A stretch of 6,421 bases of DNA from Treponema sp. UBA4326 (lineage in GTDB: Bacteria > Spirochaetota > Spirochaetia > Treponematales > Treponemataceae): NCBI GenBank assembly GCA_002393835.1, contig DGTW01000161.1, positions 1 to 6,421 of the forward strand, written 5' to 3'. Below the pieces are notes generated by a model that searched no databases, was not told the origin of the DNA, and saw only the letters and a program-made list of their open reading frames with translations. Below are positions 1 through 5,722 of this stretch, one piece after another. The first letter of the stretch is position 1. Each line of letters begins with the position of its first letter. The position numbers and the translations under genes are program-made.

Positions 1-336
1 AAAGTCCGGGCTCCACCGGAAAAAACGCCGGGTAATAACCGGGCAGAAAAGGGAACTTGTCCCTGTGTTTGCAGGGGCATAAGCCTTCTTTCTGACAGAC
101 AGTGCCACAGAAAATAAACCGCCGCAAGGTAAGGGTGAAAAGGTGAGGTAAGGGCTCACCGCGTTTCCGGCAACGGAAGCGGCATGGTAAACCTCGTTTG
201 GAGCAAGGCCAAGCAGTAGATTTGCTTTCCGGGCTTTAGTCTACGGGTAGGCTGCTAAAGGCTTCTGGCAACAGAAGTTTCGGATAGATGGTTATGCGTG
301 CTTCACGGAAGCACAGGACAGAACCCGGCTTATTGT
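1..336 (+). ncRNA. rnpB: RNase P RNA, type A, 5' truncated by window edge
   Basis: Catalytic RNA of RNase P, which removes the 5' leader of pre-tRNAs. The universal core is visible. Bases 2-10 (AAG, bulged T5, CCGGG) pair with CCCGGCTT at 324-331 to form helix P4, including the conserved bulged U. Also seen are the conserved ACAG..AAACCGCC block (about 106-124), GGTAAGGGTGAAAAGGTG (128-145), GGAGCAAGGCCAAGCAG (200-216), and GGGTAGG (245-251), whose GGT (246-248) should pair with the tRNA 3' CCA. Local stems fit P9 (59-65 with 72-78), P11/P12 (142-147 with 155-160; 165-169 with 174-178, GCAA loop) and P18 (262-267 with 272-277, GCAA loop, expected to dock on P8 near 28-43). About 65 bases at the 5' end (P1, 5' P2, P3) lie outside the window. 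The exact 3' end is uncertain within about 10 bases. Helix names are by analogy with E. coli; folding was not computed. Confidence 0.96.
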
Positions 337-359
337 CTTTTCTGTTTTTTTTATTTTTA
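331..359 (+). terminator. T-rich tract after rnpB, probable terminator
   Basis: Immediately after the P4 3' strand the sequence becomes strongly T-rich, with T4 at 338-341, T8 at 345-352 and T5 at 354-358. In many bacteria the terminal P1 helix of RNase P RNA followed by a U-run acts as the intrinsic terminator. The 3' half of P1 would lie near 331-343 here. Its 5' partner is outside the window, so the hairpin itself cannot be confirmed. Confidence 0.4.
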
Positions 360-361
360 AC
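333..361 (+). promoter_or_regulatory. Weak candidate sigma-70 promoter for the mre operon
   Basis: TTGTCT (333-338) and TTTAAC (356-361) are 17 bases apart. Each matches the -35 and -10 consensus at 4 of 6 positions. Start of transcription would fall near 368, giving a leader of only about 15 bases. AT-rich sequence yields such matches by chance, and the -35 overlaps the rnpB 3' end, so read-through from rnpB or a promoter inside it is equally possible. Confidence 0.2.
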
Positions 362-382
362 TTTAATTTTTGCGGTGGGGAA

Positions 383-1342
383 ATGAAATTAAAGGGAATT
401 CATACAAGGGAAATTGTCAGGCGGAAGAGTCATTTTTTTAAGAAACTCGCTCTTTTCGCATGTCTTTTGGCCCTTGTCTCCACCGGTATTTTTTTTGCGG
501 TTCGGGCAATCGATTCAAAAGTCAATAAGGGTAATTCAATCATAAATCTAAAATCAAAATGGAAGGAATTTGATTATCAGCAGGTTTATGACATAAGCTC
601 GGCTATTCTTTACAAAACTCCCTTCAATTCCACGGCACGAATGTATAACGGCTATTCGGCTTTTTTTCTTGCTGTTTCTCAAAGTGATGTCGTTCAGGCT
701 CTTGCTTACATTGATGAGGCTATAAATTCTCTTCGCATAGCTTTGCAGGGAGTTAGGTTTGGTGCCGTGTCACAAGTTGAGTACATGCTGGGCAAGGCTT
801 ATTTTTACAAGAACTTGCAGTCTTCATATCATTATTATGCGGATTTGGCAGTTCACTACCTTCTTCAGTCAAAAAAAGACGGTTACAAGGCTGACGACAT
901 TCCAGAGCTTTTGGGCTTAAGCTACGCTTCTTTGGGCATGACCATGGAGAGTATTTCCGCTTTCACTGAAGCTTTGCTTGTGCATGAGTCCGACATACTC
1001 CTTCTTTCCATTGCCGAGCAATATCACAATGTCGGGCAGGACAATGCCGCTGAACAATATCTTTTCCGAATTTCACAGGAATGTAAGGATGAGCAAATTA
1101 TCCTAAAAAGCCATCTTTTGATGGGAAATATTTATCTTGAAAGAGGCAAGTTCGAGGATGCCGAGAAAGAATTTAATTTTATTTTGGAAAAAAATGAAAA
1201 TTCTGCTGACGCATATTATGGACTTGGTGTAATATATGAGAGTCAGGGTGATATGGTGAAGGCCCGTTCCGAATGGAGAAAGGCCTTGCGAATCCAGAAC
1301 AATCATCCGCTTGCTCTAAAAAAAATGGCTGATTATAAATAG
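383..1342 (+). CDS. Membrane-anchored TPR-repeat protein, function unknown
   Basis: A 319-residue protein that I do not recognise as a named family. The N-terminus is rich in Lys/Arg (residues 2-21, including RRK and KK), followed by one hydrophobic segment at about 21-41. This suggests a signal anchor with a cytoplasmic N-terminus and a periplasmic body (positive-inside rule, inference). Residues 50-170 are helical and aromatic-rich, probably degenerate repeats. Clear TPR units follow at about 172-205, 241-271 and 275-308, with typical pairs such as LLGLSYASLG, LMGNIYLERGKFEDAEKEF and YYGLGVIYESQGDMVKARSEW. TPR arrays bind other proteins; no catalytic motif is visible. The start at 383 follows a G-rich GGTGGGG (374-380) only two bases upstream, a poor spacing, but the next Met is far inside (residue 87) and would remove the anchor. 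It lies 30 bases before mreB on the same strand, suggesting co-transcription and a possible elongasome role. It is more AT-rich than its neighbours and has several homopolymer runs (T8 at 489-496, A8 at 1318-1325) with the frame intact. Confidence 0.85.
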   Translation: MKLKGIHTREIVRRKSHFFKKLALFACLLALVSTGIFFAVRAIDSKVNKGNSIINLKSKWKEFDYQQVYDISSAILYKTPFNSTARMYNGYSAFFLAVSQSDVVQALAYIDEAINSLRIALQGVRFGAVSQVEYMLGKAYFYKNLQSSYHYYADLAVHYLLQSKKDGYKADDIPELLGLSYASLGMTMESISAFTEALLVHESDILLLSIAEQYHNVGQDNAAEQYLFRISQECKDEQIILKSHLLMGNIYLERGKFEDAEKEFNFILEKNENSADAYYGLGVIYESQGDMVKARSEWRKALRIQNNHPLALKKMADYK

Positions 1343-1350
1343 GCATTAAT

Positions 1351-1370
1351 AAAAGTTTGGGAGGACTTTT
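1351..1370 (+). promoter_or_regulatory. mreB ribosome binding site in the loop of a short inverted repeat
   Basis: AAAAGT (1351-1356) and ACTTTT (1365-1370) are a perfect 6-base inverted repeat. The 8-base loop TTGGGAGG holds the Shine-Dalgarno GGGAGG (1359-1364), which stands 8 bases before the mreB ATG at 1373. The ribosome binding site is the best in the operon. The stem is AT-rich and would be only marginally stable, so a regulatory role is speculative; displaying the site in a loop would favour rather than block ribosome access. Confidence 0.5.
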
Positions 1371-1372
1371 TT

Positions 1373-2416
1373 ATGGGTTTTTTAGACCGCTTTTCAACTG
1401 ATATTGGTATTGATTTGGGTACCTGTAACACATTGATTTATGTGCGAGGAAAGGGAATCATCGTTGATGAGCCTTCTGTCGTTGCCGTAGAAAAAGGCAC
1501 GAAGCATGTCTGCGCCGTTGGTGCCGAAGCTAAGCGTATGCTCTGGAAAACCCCTGGTAATATTGAGGCAATCCGTCCTCTTGCAGACGGCGTTATCGCA
1601 GACATCGACAGCTGCGAAAAAATGATTAAATATTTTATCTCGAAAGTTATTTCCCGTCATCAGCTTTTTAAGTCAACCCGAATGAAAATCGGTATCCCTT
1701 CTTGCATTACTCAGGTTGAGCGCCGTGCCGTTATCGAAACGGCCTTAAAAGCCGGTGCAAAGGAAGTCGATGTAATCGAAGAGTCTCTGGCCGCTGCAAT
1801 CGGCGCTCAGATTCCGATCAATGAGCCGGCAGGCCACATGATTTGTGATATCGGTGGCGGTACGACCGAAGTCTCAGTAATTTCTTTGGGTGGCATGGTC
1901 GTCACAAAGGCAATCCGTGTTGGTGGCGATAAATTCGACGAGGCAATCGTAAAATACATCCTCAATGTTCATAACCTTAAAATTGGTCAGCAGACTGCCG
2001 AGCGGCTCAAGATTCAGATCGGAAACGCCCTCTCTGACAAGGACAAGGGAATCGACAAGATGGAAGTCCGGGGAAATGACGCAATCACAGGTCTTCCTCG
2101 CCGCCTGGAGATTGACAGCGTTGAGGTCCGTGAGGCTTTAAAATCAACCGTAAACGAAATCGTAGACCTTATCAAGGTCACTCTTGGCGAGACACCACCA
2201 GAGCTTGCCGCAGATATCGTTGAACGCGGCATCGTAATGAGCGGCGGCGGAAGTATGCTCAAGGGCCTTCCTAAGCTCATCTCAAAGGAGACAGGCGTTC
2301 CGGTCATTCTCGTTGAAAAACCGCTTGAATGCGTTGCCCTCGGTGCCGGTCAGGCATTTGATTTGTTCAAGGATATGTCTTCTGACAGGGCTATCTACGA
2401 CAATCTCAACGACTAG
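1373..2416 (+). CDS. mreB: Rod shape-determining protein MreB (bacterial actin)
   Basis: Actin-fold ATPase that forms membrane-bound filaments and steers the wall elongation machinery. It has 347 residues, the usual length. Nucleotide-site motifs are complete: phosphate 1 [11 protein letters not shown] (10-20), phosphate 2 DIGGGTTE (159-166) and the adenosine motif [15 protein letters not shown] (286-300). The Glu pair expected to activate water is E136-E137 in [11 protein letters not shown]; most MreB proteins have EEP there, this one has EES. Membrane contact is expected through the short hydrophobic N-terminus (GFLDRF) and through L98-F99 in HQLFK, the position of the hydrophobic insertion loop known from Thermotoga MreB. 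The start is set by GGGAGG at 1359-1364 with 8-base spacing, and by alignment of the DLGT motif near residue 14. Stop is TAG; mreC follows 12 bases later. The identity is secure; the neighbours mreC, mreD, mrdA and rodA confirm MreB over its sporulation paralogue Mbl/MreBH. Confidence 0.98.
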   Translation: MGFLDRFSTDIGIDLGTCNTLIYVRGKGIIVDEPSVVAVEKGTKHVCAVGAEAKRMLWKTPGNIEAIRPLADGVIADIDSCEKMIKYFISKVISRHQLFKSTRMKIGIPSCITQVERRAVIETALKAGAKEVDVIEESLAAAIGAQIPINEPAGHMICDIGGGTTEVSVISLGGMVVTKAIRVGGDKFDEAIVKYILNVHNLKIGQQTAERLKIQIGNALSDKDKGIDKMEVRGNDAITGLPRRLEIDSVEVREALKSTVNEIVDLIKVTLGETPPELAADIVERGIVMSGGGSMLKGLPKLISKETGVPVILVEKPLECVALGAGQAFDLFKDMSSDRAIYDNLND

Positions 2417-2428
2417 AAAAGTAGACTC

Positions 2429-3304
2429 ATGGCTTCTTCAAGGCATTCATTTAGGTTCGGTTTATCTGAAATTCTGCTCATAGTTTTCATGCTCTTTTCG
2501 GGCATAATGCTGGCTTTTCATTCCGGCGGATTCGTCGTCAATTTTCAGAGCCTTGGCTTTACTCTTCTTTCTTCTGTGCAAAAGGGAGTGAGTGCGGTGG
2601 CCAGCGGGGTGGGAGACACTTTCAATGCCATTCACGAACTTGCAAGATTGCGTGAAGAGAACCGTGAGCTTACTGAGCGTCTTAAAAATTACGAGATTTT
2701 ACAGCGGAACAATACTGACATCAGAAAAGAAAACGAAAGGCTCAAGGAGCAGCTTGATTTCTCCCTTACATTTCAGGAAAAGAATTATCCGGCTGAAATT
2801 ATCGGTCGTAATCCAGACAGTCTCTATTCTGCATTCACAATAAACAAGGGGACTAAACACGGCATCCGAAAAAACATGCCCGTTCTGGCTGTCCAGGGTG
2901 GTATCGTAGGTCTTGTCGGTAAGGTCGTAACTGTAGGCTCCCTTACAAGCCTTGTCATGCCTATTTATGACTCCAAATGCTCTGTTTCTGCCCGTATTCA
3001 GAATACAAGGGACATAGGTTTGGTGAGCGGAAACGGCTCGGCTGATTCTCCACTCAGCATGAGCTATATCGTTAAGCGAGTTTTACATGAGCTTCAGCTT
3101 GGTGATTTAATCGTAACCAGCGGTGAGGGCGGTAACTATATCGGTGATATTCCAATTGGCTCAATTTCTGACATCAAGGTTCTTGATTATGATTCATCTT
3201 TGAGCATAAAAGTTACCCCGGTTATTGATTTTTCCCGGATTGAGATGGTTATAGTCTCTGACCGCATGGAAGTAAATCCTGCCCTTACAGGCCCTGTAAA
3301 GTAG
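2429..3304 (+). CDS. mreC: Rod shape-determining protein MreC
   Basis: Inner-membrane scaffold protein that, in studied bacteria, binds PBP2 and switches the RodA-PBP2 pair toward activity. It has 291 residues. Order: short basic cytoplasmic tail (1-11), one membrane segment (about 12-31), a linker, a charged heptad-like coiled coil at about 69-115 (LARLREENRELTERL, RKENERLKEQL), then the periplasmic beta-domain pair from about 120 to 277. Typical MreC pieces are the PAEIIGRNPDS strand, the INKGTKHGIRKNMPVL stretch and GGIVGLVGKV, then GDLIVTSGEGGNYIGDIPIG at 225-244. The start lies 12 bases after the mreB stop and in the same frame as mreB. There is no good Shine-Dalgarno (only AAAAGTAG near 2417-2424), so translation is probably coupled to mreB. 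The short C-terminal tail (278-291) is not conserved as far as I know. Confidence 0.96.
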   Translation: MASSRHSFRFGLSEILLIVFMLFSGIMLAFHSGGFVVNFQSLGFTLLSSVQKGVSAVASGVGDTFNAIHELARLREENRELTERLKNYEILQRNNTDIRKENERLKEQLDFSLTFQEKNYPAEIIGRNPDSLYSAFTINKGTKHGIRKNMPVLAVQGGIVGLVGKVVTVGSLTSLVMPIYDSKCSVSARIQNTRDIGLVSGNGSADSPLSMSYIVKRVLHELQLGDLIVTSGEGGNYIGDIPIGSISDIKVLDYDSSLSIKVTPVIDFSRIEMVIVSDRMEVNPALTGPVK

Positions 3305-3312
3305 GTTGAGCG

Positions 3313-3822
3313 ATGTTTAAGTCCTTTTCTTTTACTGCATTAGTGCTTCTCTTTTTTGTTATTTTTGAGACGGCCATCCTTTCAAACATGCTTTTTCTTC
3401 CTGCTGTTCCTGATTTCCTCCTTTTGGCCACCCTCTATGTCTCTGTTCATAACGGAAGGCTTTTCGGAGTTTCTACGGGTTTTCTTTCTGGTCTCATGCT
3501 TGATTTCCTCACTGTTTCACCATTCGGACTACATTGTCTTCTTCGTACAATAATTGGTTATCTTTCGGGAATTTTCAATAAAACGCTTAACATGAATGGT
3601 ATAATCCTTCCTATCCTCATTGGTTTTTCTGCCTCAATTCTGAAAATGATTCTCATAGGCATGATTTCAGTTTTTTTTCCTGACTCGGTTATTCCTTATT
3701 CTATTTTCTCAAAGGCTTTTCTTTTTGAGCTTGCGGCGAATTCCATTCTTACACCCCTTGTCTTCAAATTCCTTGACTTGTTCAGCAATCTGATACTCTT
3801 AGACCCGGAGAATGTCTCGTAA
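3313..3822 (+). CDS. mreD: Rod shape-determining protein MreD
   Basis: Small polytopic inner-membrane protein of the Rod complex, thought to work with MreC in controlling RodA-PBP2. It has 169 residues, normal for the family, and is mostly hydrophobic with about five or six membrane segments (roughly 8-26, 31-46, 52-68, 73-88, 97-121, 134-153). The recognisable MreD region is PDFLLLATLYVSVHNGRLFG (33-52) and GFLSGLMLDFLTVSPFGLHC (56-75), matching the family pattern of Gly-rich GFxxGLxxD followed by a Gly-Leu pair. The ATG is 8 bases after the mreC stop. The likely ribosome binding site AGG (3303-3305) overlaps that stop codon, which points to coupled translation. The gene is T-rich because of its Phe/Leu content; this need not mean transfer. 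Confidence 0.93.
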   Translation: MFKSFSFTALVLLFFVIFETAILSNMLFLPAVPDFLLLATLYVSVHNGRLFGVSTGFLSGLMLDFLTVSPFGLHCLLRTIIGYLSGIFNKTLNMNGIILPILIGFSASILKMILIGMISVFFPDSVIPYSIFSKAFLFELAANSILTPLVFKFLDLFSNLILLDPENVS

Positions 3823-5709
3823 ATGGCGAAGTTTTTTGAGTCCGAGAACGGATCTGTCGAACAGAGCGCTAAAGTCCTCATTTTTGGTTTCATAATCTGC
3901 CTTATTTTTGCCGTTTATATTCTGAGGCTTTTCTCACTGCAGGTAATCGAAGGCGCTGTCTACCGAAAGCAGTCCCAGACAATCTCAAGTCAGGTAAAGA
4001 CGATTGATGCCCAGAGGGGTGAGATTTTTGACCGGAACGCCTCAATGCCGATGGTCATCAACACGGATTCTTTCGCCGTTGATTTGATTCCGGCTGAGAT
4101 TCCCTCTGGTCACTATGACTCGGTTACTTCAAGGCTCGCTTCATTCCTCGGTATTTCTAAAAATGAAATCGACAGAAAGGTTCCGGCTTATCTTCGACGC
4201 TCTTATACGGCCGTTGAAGTTCGTTCAAACATTCCATTTTCAGTAATCTCAAATATCGCAGAGAATATCACTGACTTGCCGGGGGTTTCCTGGAGAAGTA
4301 AGCCTGTCCGTAACTATGTCGAGACCGGCTCAATTTCCCATGTAGTCGGCTATGTGGGCGACATCACAAAAGAAGAAATCAAGGTCATGTACAACAAGGG
4401 CTACAAGGCCAACGCCATAATCGGAAAAACCGGCATCGAAAAGCAGTATGATTCCCTTCTGCAGGGCGTTCAGGGGCGGGAAAGCCGCACTGTAGATGTC
4501 CGTGGACATGTTCTTTCTGATGCTCCGATTGTTGAGCCACCACAAATGGGAAAAAACCTCGTCCTTACAATCGACATGCGCATTCAGGAGCTTGTTGAGA
4601 AGGCTTTGGGAGAGAGAGTCGGGGCTGCCGTGGTTTTGCGGCCCAGTGACGGCGAAGTTTTGGCCATGGTTTCCTACCCATTTTATGACCAGAATCTTTT
4701 TAACGATGATAATGCTGCGGCTCAGTACAACAAGCTGGCTACGAGTCCAAACAATCCTCTTTTGAATCGTGTCGTAAACGCAGCTTATCCACCGGCTTCT
4801 ACATTCAAAATCATAATGTCTACGGCAATGCTGGCTGAGAAGGCTTTTTCTTCAGCAAAAGACATTGAGTGCTCAGGCCGTGTTGATTACGGAAACCGAA
4901 TATTCCACTGTCATCAGAAGTGGGGTCACGGAAAGCTTGACATGAAGGAAGCTCTTGCCCAGTCTTGCGATGTCTATTACTGGATTGTCGGCCGTGACTA
5001 TCTCGGCGTTGATAAAATCTCTTCATACGCCCGAGAGTTCGGTTTTGGAGAAAGCCTTGATATAGATCTTCCTGCCCAGCAGTCAGGCTTCGTTCCGACT
5101 GCTCCATGGAAGGAGCGCCGCTTCCATCAGAAATGGCTTGGCGGTGACACAATGAACATGTCAATCGGTCAGGGATATACCCTCGTAACGCCACTTCACA
5201 TAGCCAATATGGTCGCTATGGTCGCCAATCAGGGTAAAATCTACAGGCCTCATCTTTTGAAGGAAGTCCGTGATCCGGCGACTAATGAAGTCATTGAGTC
5301 AGTTAAGCCTCAGATTCTTCATGAGTCCAATATTGATGAGTCAGTCTGGCGGGAAGTGCAGAACGCCATGAGATATACCATTACTGACGGAACTCCGGCT
5401 TTTCCGCTAAACAACAAGGTTGTTCAGATTGCCGGAAAAACAGGTACCGCTGAGGTCGGTTCCCTTGACCACTGGCATTCATGGATGGCCTGTTATGCGC
5501 CCTTTAATGCTCCTGTCGAGGATCAGGTTGTCGTGGTTGTTCTTGTTGAGGCCGTAAACGAGTGGGAATGGTGGGCTCCTTATGCGACTAACATTATCTT
5601 TCAGGGAATATTTGCCAATCAGACTTATGACGAGGCTGTAAACTCCCTTCCTGCCAATGTTCGGGATGTAATTCGCTCCCGTAAGCATACCCGGGGAAGG
5701 GCAGAGTAA
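3823..5709 (+). CDS. mrdA: Penicillin-binding protein 2, elongation transpeptidase
   Basis: Class B PBP that cross-links the glycan strands made by RodA during side-wall growth. It has 628 residues, the usual size. Order: cytoplasmic tail (1-16), one membrane anchor (about 17-38), the PBP dimer/pedestal domain with RGEIFDRN (65-72) and RTVDVRGH (222-229), then the transpeptidase domain (about 245-600). The active-site triad is complete: S326-T-F-K329 (nucleophile Ser326), S381-C-D383 in place of SxN as is common in PBP2, and K539-T-G541. The residue before the nucleophile is Ala (YPPASTFK) where PPGSTFK is usual. C350, C363, H369 and C382 are placed like the zinc ligands described for Acinetobacter PBP2. 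The ATG directly abuts the mreD TAA with no gap; GGAG at 3807-3810 is 12 bases away, so coupling to mreD is likely. The basic tail (613-628) lies after the catalytic domain. Partner RodA follows, which argues against FtsI or a sporulation PBP. Confidence 0.97.
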   Translation: MAKFFESENGSVEQSAKVLIFGFIICLIFAVYILRLFSLQVIEGAVYRKQSQTISSQVKTIDAQRGEIFDRNASMPMVINTDSFAVDLIPAEIPSGHYDSVTSRLASFLGISKNEIDRKVPAYLRRSYTAVEVRSNIPFSVISNIAENITDLPGVSWRSKPVRNYVETGSISHVVGYVGDITKEEIKVMYNKGYKANAIIGKTGIEKQYDSLLQGVQGRESRTVDVRGHVLSDAPIVEPPQMGKNLVLTIDMRIQELVEKALGERVGAAVVLRPSDGEVLAMVSYPFYDQNLFNDDNAAAQYNKLATSPNNPLLNRVVNAAYPPASTFKIIMSTAMLAEKAFSSAKDIECSGRVDYGNRIFHCHQKWGHGKLDMKEALAQSCDVYYWIVGRDYLGVDKISSYAREFGFGESLDIDLPAQQSGFVPTAPWKERRFHQKWLGGDTMNMSIGQGYTLVTPLHIANMVAMVANQGKIYRPHLLKEVRDPATNEVIESVKPQILHESNIDESVWREVQNAMRYTITDGTPAFPLNNKVVQIAGKTGTAEVGSLDHWHSWMACYAPFNAPVEDQVVVVVLVEAVNEWEWWAPYATNIIFQGIFANQTYDEAVNSLPANVRDVIRSRKHTRGRAE

Positions 5710-5722
5710 AAAAGGAAAAGGC

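Noticed and set aside
1..336. tmRNA, riboswitch or group I intron as the identity of the first 336 bases
   Set aside because: The P4 pairing with bulged U and all conserved RNase P RNA blocks are present in order, which settles rnpB.
489..496. T8 run (and A8 at 1318-1325) in the TPR gene as programmed slippage or phase-variation sites
   Set aside because: Runs of eight are common in AT-rich genes, the frame is intact, and the A8 run is six codons from the end where slippage would change little.
2014..2307. 97-codon open frame on the - strand within mreB
   Set aside because: Lies entirely inside a certain mreB gene, gives a low-complexity Ser/Arg/Pro-rich product without known motifs, and has no start signal; a shadow of mreB codon use.
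2414..2431. Possible MreB-MreC read-through fusion, since the two are in the same frame separated by one TAG and four sense codons
   Set aside because: No stimulatory structure or recoding signal is seen; ordinary close spacing in an operon explains it.
4820..5194. 124-codon open frame on the - strand within the PBP2 gene
   Set aside because: Opposite to the conserved transpeptidase region containing the active-site motifs; the product resembles no family I know and lacks supporting signals.
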